Assembly: GCF_016906535.1 (NCBI RefSeq)
Contig: NC_057379.1
Span: forward strand, 1,860,001-1,924,000
DNA length: 64,000 nucleotides
Direction of reading: 5' to 3'
Source of the DNA: Rhizoctonia solani
Taxonomy: Eukaryota > Basidiomycota > Agaricomycetes > Cantharellales > Ceratobasidiaceae
Under the pieces are notes generated by a model. The model searched no databases. It worked only from the letters and a program-made list of their open reading frames with translations, and was not told the origin of the DNA. This document shows positions 38,366-51,224 of this stretch, one piece after another (positions within the stretch are counted from its first letter, which is position 1; the number at the start of each line of letters is the position of its first letter). The position numbers and the translations under genes were made by a program.

Positions 38366-39231
38366 TCCCGCTGGCAGATGAATTCATTTTTGTATACAAA
38401 TTTAGGCGACCAATCACATTCCCACCTTTCTGCTCTCCCTGAGCAACCAAGCAAGTAGAGACGATGTCGAGTAAGGAGTAAATCCATTACCTTCATTATA
38501 TTTCTTTTATTGACCCTGTTTTTTCCTCACTTGGCATTAAAAGATACTGTGACTATATTTTGTAGGGATTTTCCCACGATGCGGAAACTTCGCATTTGGC
38601 GACCCAGCTATAAAAGGTAGACCTATTGAATACAATTACTGCGGGGCTCACCTGACTATCAGTCATCCGACACCGTGTTCCGTTCGGTTTCTGATCGCCA
38701 TCACTCCTATCTTTACCGCGCTCTGATGCAAGAAGCGCAGTCCTCGTAAGAACCACACAACCTCGGGGCACGGTGCTGAGGCACCCCAACCTGAGATACC
38801 ATATATAGGTACAACCACAGCGTGTAACGGAAACCCGCAGTATTTATACACTATATGCGGCGCTCCCGGGATTCACAGTACTTGCGGCACAGCCTGAATG
38901 AATGGGATGACTCGCCCACGTACACAGTGCCAAGAATGTGAATACATGCGCGAGCGCCGAGCACCTATCGGGAAGAGAACTATAAAGTCCTAACAATAGA
39001 TGATCAGAACGATGCGCTTGAGTAGATCTACTCGTCCTACTCGAGATAGATAGACGTCAATATCCAACTAGTCACATACTTAGTTCTTATTATCTGGCTG
39101 GTGCTAGTAGGACCGTTGAGTAATGTTTGACTTGATTAGACGTGATGTTACATACTTATACTACCTTAAGGCCTCAACGAAACCTACAAACACCTTCTGT
39201 TGCATCTCCCAGTTTGCCATCTGCTAGCACC
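38366..39231. other. Intergenic upstream of the P450 gene
   Basis: No gene seen. The right end should contain the P450 promoter. Confidence 0.5.
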
Positions 39232-41350
39232 ATGTCTTCTCGTAACTTGCTCTGGAACCTATCCTCCCATGACGGGATACATCTAGGCCTTCTAACTCTA
39301 GTTGCCGGAATGATCATCGCTGGAAAGCTCCGTCATTGGGGATACAAGGGCTGGTTCGATACCTCGCGGTTACCTCCTTCTCCAAAGAAGCATTGGTTCT
39401 GGGGCAATAGAGACTTCCTCACTCAGCCCTATCGACATGTTCTGCTTGGGACAAAGTACAAAGAGGAGCGAGGTAGTTTATTATATAACTTGCCAAGCCG
39501 CACCAAGTACTTACTTGATATCAGGGGACATTATCAGTATCGTGACGCCAACGAATACAATCGTATACCTCAATACCATGGAACTCGCCACAGAGCTTCT
39601 CGAAAAGCAGGCTTCAGTAACATCTGACCGGCCCCGAAATGTGATGACGAGTGAGATGTATGCGTACTTTATTTTTAGTTGGGCTGGACGTTAACTGACT
39701 GCTGAGCGCCCAGCCTCGGATGGGGAACATCACCTGCCTTTCGTCAGCATGATGAGGTCCACAAAAGAATGCGCCGTATGATGGCATCTGCACTCAATCC
39801 AGAGGCAGCACGGTCGTATGCATTGCAGCACTTGGACATGACTCTTAACTTCCTCCGCCGCATCGCAGCCAATCCCTCTTCTTTCCTTGGATGTGCCAAT
39901 GACGTAAATGGAGCATTTATGATTCAACTCGCCTATGGATATGTTATCCGGGAGGAGAAAGATCCAATCTTATCTTTGGTGCACGATGCTGTACGGTATC
40001 TCGCACGCGCAACGACCAATTACTACGTGGTTAACGACTTTCCCTTGTGTAAGCAACATTGGTTTGTACCTGTTTAGCTTTGGCTCATACTACCTAGTAA
40101 AATACATTCCAGGCTGGTTTCCAGGAGCCGAGTTTAAGAGATTCGGTAGAGCAGGGTATGAGAGGCGGACGCGGTATGCAAACGAAATGTTTAACATGGT
40201 TTATGATCAAGTTGTGAGTCACTTTCGTTACTTTTCATAGGATCATTAAGCTGGGGTATCCTGCCTCAGAAACAAGGACAGGTCGAACGTCCATCATATG
40301 CGTCAGGATTACTTGAATCACAGAGTTGGCAAGAGGTTAGGGAAAGTGACACTAATCTCATCAAATGGACCGCTGCATCTCTATTTACTGGTATGCTACT
40401 TCCTTTTTCCTTAACTATTTTACTGAGGTCTCCCGTTCTCAACCACTTCAGCCGGAGCAACAACGGTGGGTCAAGTTACTCTGGTGTTACCTCTCGCAGA
40501 TATAATACCGTACATAACAGACTGGGAGTCTGGTCAATTCATTCTTCCTCATGGCATGCCTCTACCCAGACGCGATACAAAAGGCACAGGCTGAGATAGA
40601 CTCTGTGGTTGGTCGTGAGAGGATCCCGAACCTTCAAGATCGAGACTCATTGCCTTATACCGAAGCAATGTTACTAGAGGTCATGCGATTCTGCCCTCCG
40701 GCTCCTCTAGGTATGTAGTAAATTATCAGAGGGCGATGTTACTATAACCAGCCTCATTGGATTGAAGGTGTCAGCCACCTTACAACAGAGACCACTGAAT
40801 TCCATGGCTATAAAATCCGTAAAGGTACAACCATCAATGCTAACATATGGTGAGTCAGTCGTCATCTAAATATCAACTAAGTTTGAGGGATCCAAAACCA
40901 ATGAACGAATTGGGTTCACAGGGCAGTTCTTCGAGATCCTAGCCATTTTTCTTCTCCGCATATATTTGATCCATCCCGTTTTCTCGGACCTAAGCCTGAG
41001 CCCGATCCAAGGAGGTTCATATTTGGCTTTGGCAGAAGGGTATGCCCGGGACAGCACGTTGCCAATAACGGTGCATGGATGATGTGCGCCGGACTGCTGT
41101 CCGTGTTTGACATACGAGCGGGTCCTCAGCTGGAGGCCAAGGTCGCGAGCCTTGGTGGACGAGAGTCCGAGAGACTGTATGAGCTAACGGAGCCATACGG
41201 GCTGACGTAAGTACCGGCGGTTTCTACAACTCTACCGTGAAACTGATATACAGGATGTCTTCGAATCTCGATAGTGACCCACTTCCGTTTGATTGCGACA
41301 TTCGGCCTCGAGACGCGGCCGCCGGCTATATACTGGAAAGTTCTGCGTGA
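39232..41350 (+). CDS. Cytochrome P450 monooxygenase (about 537 aa)
   Basis: Ten exons: 39232-39472, 39525-39657, 39714-40048, 40098-40213, 40270-40390, 40452-40465 (14 nt), 40521-40710, 40768-40849, 40922-41206 and 41254-41350; phases match throughout. An N-terminal membrane anchor (GLLTLVAGMIIAG) is followed by LPPSPKKHWFWGN, the C-helix-like WGTSPAFRQHDEVHKRMRRM, the I-helix AGATT, the K-helix EVMR, and the heme loop FGFGRRVCPG with the cysteine ligand near residue 452. The layout resembles the large CYP5144/CYP5150-type families of wood and soil agaricomycetes (family inferred). It is probably ER-bound and takes electrons from a P450 reductase; the substrate is unknown. The I-helix lacks the usual acidic residue before the threonines. 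No biosynthetic cluster is seen around it. Confidence 0.93.
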
Positions 41351-42112
41351 TGAGCCTGGTTTTCTTGGGCCTGAAGGGCCAAATTCCCATCTTCGGATGT
41401 TGTACACGCGGCTATGACACCATTCGAAATACGCACTAAAATACTATAGAAATATCATGTACTTACTAGTGAATTCTGGTATGTTCTATTGACTGTAATC
41501 GAGTTAGTAAGTCGTAAGAGAACAAGTTGTACTATATATGCGCAGTATGCGTAGTCCTCATATAATGACTCGACGGAAACACTGAGGGTAAAAAAGGAGT
41601 CTTATACAAGTCCGGTATTCTCACTTCCCTCATATTACTTACTCTCACTCTCCTTTATCATGTATCTACATAGTTATAACTTTAATATTTATATCTTATT
41701 TGCTTCTTTCTACAAATACCAGCTTGCTAAGGAAAGCTTTTATCCTGATAGACTTCACAAACATTACGTACCGTTGGTAGTTGATAGCTGGTTTACCTCA
41801 AACCAAGCCCGTTGCTAGCGATGTTGGAGAAGCGAATACGATGTGGAGTGCCACATTTGGGGAATGATAGGCAAACATGGCAGATATTTAGCTCGTCATA
41901 ATGAGTGTGATGTATTTTGATTAGTTGAAGCACTAGCATTGTCAGATGCAATACAATATCATGACTGATAGATACAAAACAATGTACATTATTGTGCTAC
42001 TATAATATCCATTGATGAATACACACCACAAACGCACCAGCCGTCCAATGACCCCGGATCCAAACCCCAACACAACAGTTCGCCAAACTCGTGCAAAGCA
42101 CTCACGTTATCC
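41351..42112. other. Intergenic with an LTR-like repeat
   Basis: Between the P450 and the 3' end of NLR copy D. Contains the LTR-like repeat at 41445-41733; the remainder is AT-rich without genes. Confidence 0.5.
41445..41733 (+). repeat. LTR-like dispersed repeat, copy 1
   Basis: About 280 bp strongly similar to 62442-62728. Both begin near CTATAG..AATATCATGTACTTACTAGT, continue through TATATGCGYAGTATGCGT and end after a TATATCTTATTT segment. The other copy has a TATAAAA box at the middle, as in an LTR promoter; in this copy it reads TAAAAAA. No internal retrotransposon genes are adjacent, so it is probably a solo LTR or fragment. Confidence 0.6.
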
Positions 42113-45100
42113 TCAACTCACATAGCATCGATGCCAGTCGTCGCCGAGGAACAGGGGCTGGCTGTAGTCCGTGTGCAGTGTGCCTTCAGGTCCGATGGTG
42201 TAGACCTGTCCGACACTTGGGAATACTCTCCGTACATCGGATGGAGCCCAAAATAGCAGTTGTGAGTCGCGGTTTCGTACCCACCCGTCCTTCGACACAG
42301 TCAGCCCGCCAGCGATTGCGCGATGTGTTTGCCTCTCATCTGATGCGGAAGGAGTAGAATGTGATAGGTCAGATACAACGCCCCCTCCTGGTGCCTTCCA
42401 TACTCGGACCGTCGAGTCGTCTGAGCCTGAGACAATATATCTACCGTCGGGTGAATATGTCACTGAGTTAACCCCATCTTGATGACCTCGAAGTGGCTCG
42501 CATGCAGGCGCTCCATCTTTCACCACCCACACCCGAACGCTTCCATCAAACGAGCCAGATACGATGTGACTGCCATCGGGTGAGAACACAACTGACTGAA
42601 CCGATCGTTCGTGTCGCTTGAGAGGACCTAGTACCAGATCGCCGCTGCGGGAGTCGAACACGCAGATGGTGCCATCATCGGACCCAGAAGCAACAAGTTG
42701 GCCATCAGGCGAGAACGTGACCGGGTAGATACTGCCCTTATGCCACTGTGACCCGAATGGATCGAACACGAGTGACAACGAATGCGAGTCCCACATACGG
42801 ATCTTCCCATCTCGGCAGCCAGAAATAATGTGCCCGCCGTCAGGAGAAAATGTCGCACAATAGACCATGTCCTCGTGTGTCCCAACCAGGTCGATAGCCG
42901 TCAGAGTCCCATCGCCCACATCCCACATTCGTATGGTCTTGTCATCCGAGGCAGAGACAATGCGCTTGCCATCGGGTGAGAATGAAATCGACCGAACCGA
43001 GTCTTGATGCCCTTGAAGTGGACCGAATAGCAGCTTGCCGCTCGTGCCATCCCATAGACAGATGGCACGGTCATCGCCACAGGATGCAAGGTACCTGCCA
43101 TTGGGCGAGAATGCCATCGACCTGACCCAATCGGTGTGTGCCACAAGTGGCTCGACGGTGGCAGTGCCATTGCGCGCGTTGAACATATAGATTGCATTGT
43201 CATAACCCGCTGCGGCGATGCGTGACCCATCAGGTAAGACCGCAACCGACAAAACAGCCTGGGTTGGCGCATTCCATTTCGGCGTGTGAGAGGATGTCGA
43301 GTGGAGTGGATTCCACATCTTGACGCCATCCCTTGAGCATGATGCGACTCGTGTGCCGTCGGGTGAGAACGCCGCGGAGGAAATCCAATGGTCGTGTGTG
43401 CCAAGTAGGCAAGGGTTGGAGTAGCCGTTCTCTACATCCCATATATACACGCACCTATCATAAGAGCCAGTGACGAGTTTGTCTCCGAGTGGCGAAAACC
43501 CAATGGATCTGATTCCCTCGTTGTGTACTTTGGGTGGGGAGTGTGTGGCGGTGCCGTTGTGGAGACTCCAGACGCGCAGATCACCGGATCTATGGCCAGT
43601 GACAAGGTTGTTTCCGTTGGGCGAAAAGGCGATTGAATAGACGGAGGATTGATTAGCATCGAATGAAAAGGGGAGTGACTTGCTGGTGGACGCGTTGTAA
43701 ACAACAATGGGAGACTCGCCGCTACCCAAGCCACATGCGATATGCTTGCCATCAGGAGAGAATGCCGTGCAGTTGACTGAGGAAGGATGGCGTTTGATGG
43801 AGTTGGGTATGAGACTGCCGTTGCCACTGTCCCACATCCGCGTTGTCCGGTCACCGGACCCTGAGAGGATGCACTTACCATCGGGTGAGAAGCACACTGA
43901 CGTCACCACTCCTTCATGCCCCTTGATGACGTCATATATGCGGTTGCCCGTCTGCGCGTCCCGGACAAGGATGGTGCCGTTGCCGGAGACTGAGGCAAGC
44001 ATAGATCCGTCGGGAGAAAAAGCTAAATCTCTAACCCACTCGGTATGTCCCTCGAGGGGTCCAAGGACAACCGCTCCGTTGTGAGCATGAACCACGCAAA
44101 CCGCGCCATCATCAAATCCAATTGCAAATCGAATCCCGTCAGGTGACGGTACTAGGGATATAGGTGACGATTCCATTCCCCATGTTGCAAGAAGTGCCGA
44201 CTGGTGTTCTATTGCAGACCCCGTCAGTGATAGCAGCCCCCGAGCACTACTTCTGTACTGCTTGTATACTGAGCTTGACGGGTGACAAAATGCCAGTGCT
44301 GAGATGTATATATGCGGTGTCGACTGCGACACCGATCCCGCAGCAACTGTTGACACAAAGATCCATGCGTCGTCAAGGAACTTGATAGAATCTGGTGATC
44401 CGCCTTTCGCCTATCATACAACATCAGACTTGCGTCAACACTGGCTCATCCAGTTGTCCACTTACAACCAACCATGACTTGACTATTGACAGCGTATTGA
44501 TCCCTGTACTCGTCGTGCGCTTGAGACTTAGTACCTCCATCCAGAATAGCAGCCGATGCGATAGAAAATCTTCTAACTTCGCCCGTACCACCTCGCAAGG
44601 AACGCTCCTCGAAACGTGATCTCCCCAATGATGCGCTGCATACGACAGCGTCGGAGAGATTGACCTAGCTATTCGAGCTTCCAGGTCTTCCACTTGGTTA
44701 TCGGCTATGAAAGACGTTTCTAAGCTACATATGTTGAATCGTAGTTGCTGTTTCATGATATCAAAGCAGTGCTCGGAAACTAACTGGCTATGCTTCGCCT
44801 CGTCGCAGTAGAACCTCGCCGACCGTGCTTCGTCAAACATGTAGTCGGGGAAGGATGCATGCAGCGTCGACACCACGTTGGTACCTTGGGACACATGCAG
44901 GACAGAGTACAGTGGTTGGAGAAGTATGTCCGCCTTCGTCGCCGTAATCCCAGTTAATGCTGCGAGTGTATCGATATTCACGGGCTCTCGCGTGCAGATT
45001 GCCGTCCAGAGCATGAGTCGCATCTGTTCTTGTTCTTCCGGTTCGTGTTCTGGGTCATCGATTGCAGCATCTAGAATGGTAGTGTACAGACGGTCAATGT

Positions 45101-46717
45101 CGGCGTTTTGGTAGCCCGATTTCGAGGATGAGCTGAGAACGACTTCAAGCCGATCCAGGTCGATCTTGTTCCCTTTTCTACGAATGTACCGAACGACTGT
45201 GGCTGCATATATGAATAGGCTACCTGAGAGGTTTGCAAGCTGGGTCATATGGGATTCAGAGACAGCGCTCTTTGGAAGCTCGTCACGGAGGTATAACTTG
45301 ATGTCGGCCTTCACTAGCGACTGCTCGATATCATGCAGCACGCACATTGAGCGTCTCTGATCGGAATGGGCCTCTACTCTGAGGCGGATGTCTGGCTCGG
45401 GTCGGCTGGTCACGAAGAACTTCACAGGCAGGTTGGGAGCGACCCTGAAGAGTACGTCAAGTATAATCCCCACTCCGTCCGCGCTGCTACATTCATCCAA
45501 TGCGTCGATCACCACCACTAGCTCTTTCGTCATTTTGCTCTTGACTTGCGATAGCGGCTCTTTGATTAGTCGCTCACACTGACTGGTGATCGATTGCGAC
45601 TTGATATTGGGATCTTGCTCCAACATACTGAGCACCGCCGATCGGAACGCAGGCGAGCACTGCGCAAGCTGATACGCAATTGCAGGGACGATTCTCCGGA
45701 CGTCCCGACACTCATCCGACGTACGCGTGCAAAAAAAGCTCGCACCAAGTGCCCCGCGTGCCCATAGAGACTGAGCAAAGGTATATGCGATTGTGGTCTT
45801 TCCTGTGCCTGCCATGCCATTCATCCAGAATATGTTAGGCTTGGACGGGTCGAGTGACCATTCATTGAGCTCGAGCAGGATGTTTGCCCGGGTCCCTTCG
45901 GTGCAGCTTCGGCGATTAACCTCTTCGGACAGAGACGAGTTGTAAGCCGCAGCGTGAACGGGCGACAACGCGTCGAGCCGCGAGTCCTGACCGCACTGAA
46001 AGTCAGTATCGAAGCTATTGATACTTTCTAAAGCTCACCGCCAGCTGTTTTTCGGCTATGCTCCACATCTTCAAGCTTGCTTCCGTCTTTTTGCTCCATC
46101 AGAAATGCCTTATGTAAACGCATATGTACTACTCGCCTGTAACTCTTCTAGGATCTCGGCTATGCGCCTGTATCCCTCGATGATATCCTTCTCGTCCTGT
46201 TCGGCCTGCCTAAAATGACCTCCTATTCCACGGTCCTGTTTACTGCTAATGATGTTCACTTGCTCTTCGACGGACCTTGATGTACGATAAGCCTTTGAAC
46301 GGGAATAACTATGCCTCACTCACGCTGCCATTCTCTCAAGGAACTCGGAGACATGAGTCGATTTGGATGTCTTTATGTGGCGGTTCAGAGAGGTGCTGAG
46401 TGAGGTCAGCTTTCTTGCTAGACTCTCGAACTCGCTACGGTGCTTCGAATCGAGCTAGAAGTGGCATAGTCAACATGTGTAAAACAGGCCGGGGATACAG
46501 ATATATCGCCAACCTCTATGCGTTCCACACAGGCTACCAGACCTCCTATTGCAGCCTGCAAAGGTGGAAACACCCCTGCGCCATCTTGTAGTGTCTTTAG
46601 CGCTTCGCTTAGAGAGGGTAAAGTACTAGTGCCGAGAACATCTGATGCGGCAGCAGACTTCAGTTTTGTTTTGAATTTGCTCGTCTTGCGTTCAATATGT
46701 GCAACAATGCGTCTCAT
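42113..46717 (-). CDS. NACHT-WD40 NLR-like protein, copy D (inverted, about 1449 aa)
   Basis: Six exons on the minus strand: 46514-46717, 46324-46454, 46137-46275, 46039-46086, 44466-45995 and 42113-44410; internal exons of 131, 139, 48 and 1530 nt match copy B. Intron 3 has a GC donor (GCGAGT). Domains: helical N-terminus, NACHT with GMAGTGKTT and [12 protein letters not shown], and 14 WD40 units. The N-terminal and NACHT part is clearly diverged from A-C (my rough reading is three residues in four identical), but the WD40 array is almost the same as that of copy C. The C-terminus ends CYVS, slightly shorter than the CYVGSG/CYVGAG of the others. It is the only copy in opposite orientation, 21 kb from the array. 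Role as for copy B. Confidence 0.9.
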
Positions 46718-47051
46718 GTTTGTCTAGATAAGGAATCTGGGTTGAAGATGGTCGTTGAGCTGAACAAGACCGCTGGTCAGGTTAAGGGCTAGCGATCGGC
46801 GCTTATACAAGCTTCAGGACCCATCTGATATATCATGCGGGTGCGTACCAAACTGGATTGGATGTTTCGCTGGAATGGAATTGGCCTGGTATCTCACTTC
46901 TTTGGAGCATAGATTGTGATTCGGTTAGAAGCAACTGGTCTGAACCTAGCATAATAACAAAGAGATAATACAAATGAGCCAAATGAGCCTGTAAGATATT
47001 GAATATTAATTGTAAGAAAATGCCACAAAAGTATTGATATATCCCGTCTGT
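46718..47051. other. Intergenic: NLR copy D promoter and PL8 3' end
   Basis: On the minus strand 46766-46820 carries the conserved upstream block found before copies B and C (TCCTGAAGCTTG ... CCTTAACCTGA). No gene in the rest. Confidence 0.5.
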
Positions 47052-49838
47052 TTAAAACACCCCGACCACCGTTGACCCCGCCAAACCACCCCCAGGAAGG
47101 TCCAATTTTAGAACCACCTCTCCCTTCTCGTGCCCACTAGTCCTCTTCAAACCCGGACATTTACTCCCAGAACACCCCTCTCCGGCAGAGCGCCGCGAGA
47201 TAGCCTGACCAAGCCAGTTGACCTTGACAGTAACCGTCCCAGAGCCATGTGTCGGGTCCGCAACATAAATCCTGCCCTTGGTACGCCCCTCGTCCTTGAA
47301 CTTGAGCATCACCACCACTCCTCGATCCACCTCCAGCCCAACTCCCATCTCCTTGACCGATACACTCCCACCCAAAGGTTTCCAGAACGCCGCTCCCAGC
47401 ACCGTAGCGTGCGAATCCATGGCGGCGCTCACCACCTCCGAGTTGACGATCGTTCGCGGTCGGTACCGTGCTGCCTTGTTCTCGAACTCAGAGTTGCTCC
47501 GGGTAGCAGGGAAAACAGAGTACTCGATCGGGGCGGAAGTGTTGGGATCGGAAGAATGCGTGGTTGGGGTGCGGCTAGAGGGTGTATGTACGAGCCAGGC
47601 CGTAAATGTGTCTTTGATCGACGGCGGCCGTTTACTCGTGCCGATTTTGCTCCAGTCTCCGGATTTAGATTGGAGACATACGGAAAGTGGGGTGGAAATA
47701 GCTTGGTCTGGAGGGAATGTATAGCCGGTACCACTATGCCAGAGCGTATTGGTCTCGGTAAAGTTGCCGCCTTCCGAAATCGACTGTCCGTTCAGATATA
47801 CGTCTCCGGAACGCAAGCGCTGGTCGAGCACAGAAAAGGCAGGGTGGCTGTGCTGGGAATATTGCTGAACGTTGGCGACGAGGACGTGTTGGACGTTGTT
47901 CGGGAAAAAGAACCATGCTTTGTAGAACCCGAAAGACTGGCTTAGTGGGTTGAGGTATCGCATAGCAGCCATAGCGACATCACCAGCCTCGACACCTCCC
48001 GCGTACGAATCGGCCCCAGCTCGCGTGGCCGTTGCACATTCAAGTTTGGCGGCAGCATAATCGGTCGTGATCCCAGGAGGAATGCTGTAATCGAGTCCGG
48101 CAAATATATCTTCGTATTCTGCGCCTGTGGAATAAGTGTATGTGACCCCGTCAGACAGGTGAAACCCATACGGGTTCTCCGAGTTGACGCATTCAGAGGT
48201 TGTGGTGCGAGTCGAAACCATCTTGACGGTCGTCACAGTTTCGGCAGTCCGATGTACCTGAAAAGCCAAATTAGCGATGCCATTAAGCTGTAAAAGCGCC
48301 AAGATACCATATAGTCCGAGTTCCAAAACATGCGGGAGCCAACCAGGCCGCCTGAATTGGCCGAGTTATCCGCAGACCCCGTAAGCCTGGTCCCGAACTC
48401 GATGAGATCTCTCTGTGACCAAGCCTTTCCGAGTTTCAAGATTTGAGAAAGATCCATTCGCAAGTCGGCAGAGGCTCTGGGCACATCATAAGAAGCGTAT
48501 AGGTCGAATGCTAAATTTCTTACCTTCCATCGGCCACAGGATACGATATGAAACGACCTATGACGGACTGTAATTAACGTCAGCATCAAGTTCGTAGATG
48601 CAAATATAGCTCTTACTAGGTCCCAATGCACAACATTGTTCATCACGTTCGTGTAGGTCATCCATCTTGCACCTTCAAACCACCTTCCAAATGACTGCTG
48701 TACTTCCTTCTTGGCTTGAAACTGCGTTCCAAGAGCCAGAAGCGAAAGCTGAATGAACGAGTTGGAGCTGCAGCCAACGTTGAGCGCCAGCAAAATAACA
48801 TGGGCGGAGGCTCGTACAAATCTTTCCCGTAGTTCCCTGTAGTTGCACGATGAGCTCACGATCACAAACAGAACTAAACAGATACGCACCGTCGTAGATT
48901 AGTCCTCCATGCTGCTGGAACGATCCGTCGGGTTTGATCCCGTCTACGCGGTCTTCGGACTGAACCAATGTTTGCGAGTGCACACGTCCATAGGCATCCG
49001 CGATCCTCGTCGCGTTCCCTGAACGATCGTTCTCTAGTAAGGCAGCCATGATGCCAATGACAGCAATGTCCATCACGTTCGCGCCACTGAGATATCCTGG
49101 TTTTGGGTCGCGATAGAACGGGGCGTACGCTCGAGCGGCCATTGTCGTGCACTTGGCGAGTTCGGTATCGGACAGTTCCTGACGTAGAAGGATACAAACT
49201 TTACTAACGCGAGTTGGTATCAGGATAACGTTACTGGTGAGAGTAAGTTGCTTAGCATTGACTTAGACATGCTGGCATCATGAACGCACCTGTACCAATT
49301 GGGACCCCATAGCCCGGGTGTCCCACAAGGGCAATGATGTGCTGGAAACTGTTCCCTGTCCATACAACTGCCGTCACCAATCGTACTATAGTCGTGGTCA
49401 AACCAGTATCCCATCGCTCTGTGAATGGCTGAGCGCAAGTGGGCATTGTTTTTGTACCGCGGGAGACCTCCCCGATAGGCGGCTGTCATCTCGAGCAAAC
49501 GGGACCAGTGACCACTCGCTGGCCAACTTGATCGACGCGCAGTGCAGCCAGAAGTATAGTCGATGGCAGACCATGTTCCATCTGATTTGAGAGTGTCAAT
49601 GCTGCGCAACATCAAGTTTAGCACAAATGACCAGGAGCACAAGGAGCTGTAGGGCAGCACAGCGGAGGGATTTAGCAACTCACTAATTTTGGATCTTTCC
49701 ATTCCAAGCACGCGTGGTGGATATTATCAGCTCAGTTTGTCGATTGTAAATGGTTTCTAGGTCGTTGGCGTATGCTAGACTTGAGAAAATGGCCCCAGCA
49801 AGTTGTAGAGTGACCGCGTTTTTCGATAACCAGACCAT
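47052..49838 (-). CDS. Secreted polysaccharide lyase family 8 protein, copy 1 (about 799 aa)
   Basis: Eight exons on the minus strand: 49684-49838, 49290-49601, 48890-49233, 48818-48836 (19 nt), 48617-48767, 48524-48567, 48308-48476 and 47052-48257; phases match. A hydrophobic N-terminus (VTLQLAGAIFSSLAYA) acts as signal peptide. The alpha-toroid domain carries the PL8 motifs CGTPGLWGPNWY (Asn), DGSFQQHGGLIYDGNYG (His about 264, Tyr about 273) and IGRFISYP (Arg). The C-terminal beta-sandwich domain follows (FGFHLSDG-type, AMRYLNPLSQSFGFYKAWFF). PL8 enzymes cleave hyaluronan, chondroitin or xanthan by beta-elimination; the fungal substrate is not known. All the expected catalytic residues are in place. 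It forms a tandem pair with the gene at 51225. Confidence 0.92.
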
Positions 49839-51224
49839 TAGATAGCTAACATGAATAATCTAATATCAAGAAGAGTGATGTTGTGGCCAGCGATCCCGAA
49901 AATGTAATAAAATAGAAATGGTATCCGACCTGTTGTGGGCTGTGCCTGGCAAACCCGAAGGCTGTTGATCGAAAGGAACAAACGAGTCGCAATTGAAATT
50001 AGCCAGTTGCCGGGATGATTGATTTAGCTGACTAATCAGCAACTGTTCTTGACGTGGTCCGTTCAACTCTGTTGGACTCAGTTCCAGGTACCACCGACTT
50101 TAGTTCTAGCAGAGGCCGCCAAGAGGTCGATATTAATATTCAACCGAATCACGTCAAGATAATTTAATACTAGGGTGAGTACTCGAGCTAGATGCGAGCT
50201 GGATAGATTGACGATTGAAGCGAATTGAGTTGTCATCACAAATGCTGGTGCAGCCGTTCGGCTCGTAAACCAGTCTTTTTCCTCAGAATAAATGTGCGAC
50301 GTCAGCAAGGCGGGTCTGACCCAACGGCAACCACGACTCTGATAGTTACCCGCAATACGCATAGTAGAGCAATAATGTTTGATTGGAGCGCGCGGTGGCC
50401 TCCATTAAGATCGACGAAAGTGGGATCCGTTGGCGAGTGATCCACATGCATTCGGTTGTCGTACGTCCAAATTCAAGAAGTGATCGTTGACGTAGATCAT
50501 TATGAAGAGTGTGATGGATTTCACTAAAGTTCAGTGATTAATAAATGGCTATAATGAGATGCATATGATGGTAATCCTGGTAGAGCGGGTAATAAAATTA
50601 CCTGTGGATAGATGAATATTCGCGCCATCTTTGACATCATTGGCATCATGACACATCAGAAATCGGTTGAAAGGACGTTCCGAAAGGTGGCTCATCGCTT
50701 GTATCATGGATTTAATCATTGCTTACTCGCATATAGAGGCTAATGAGATAGTAATATTGATTTGCCCCAGAAGGACCCACCCTATGTAAAGCCTGGTAAA
50801 ATACGCGCGACCAAGTTGAACCCCTTAATTGACTTAAGATGGTAGGGAGCCGGCTGTAAAACAGAATGCTCTCTGGCTTAAAAATCATTTGACAGAACCT
50901 TAGGGACAACTGGAGTCTGTCCTGAGCGACCTCCTGGACATTCCAATCCTGGGCCCGATCTATGGTGAATTAAATAGTAATCTTGAGAAGGCGCTCTAAT
51001 ACTACCAACGGAAAGCTTCCGGCCCGAGGCTAGCGGTTTCACTGCCAACATTGATATACCTTTATGTGGCTCTAAATTCGAGGTGATAACCTTACTCAAA
51101 TGCAATGGAATAATCGCATTTTCCTCGCATATCCAGTGGAAATGGGGAACAAATGAATGGTATTGTAAGTAATAAACTACACGCGTTGGCAGTGTTATAT
51201 GTTCGAGACACGGAGGCATGAGAC
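49839..51224. other. Intergenic between the two PL8 genes
   Basis: About 1.4 kb between the start of copy 1 and the stop of copy 2. No gene is seen; only short frames. The part just right of 49838 should hold the promoter of copy 1. Confidence 0.5.

Noticed and set aside
42113..42357. Plus-strand frame of 88 aa at the end of NLR copy D
   Set aside because: Antisense of the conserved NLR tail.
47130..47945. Plus-strand frame of 271 aa over the PL8 copy 1 last exon
   Set aside because: Antisense shadow; the minus strand carries the conserved PL8 beta-sandwich sequence.
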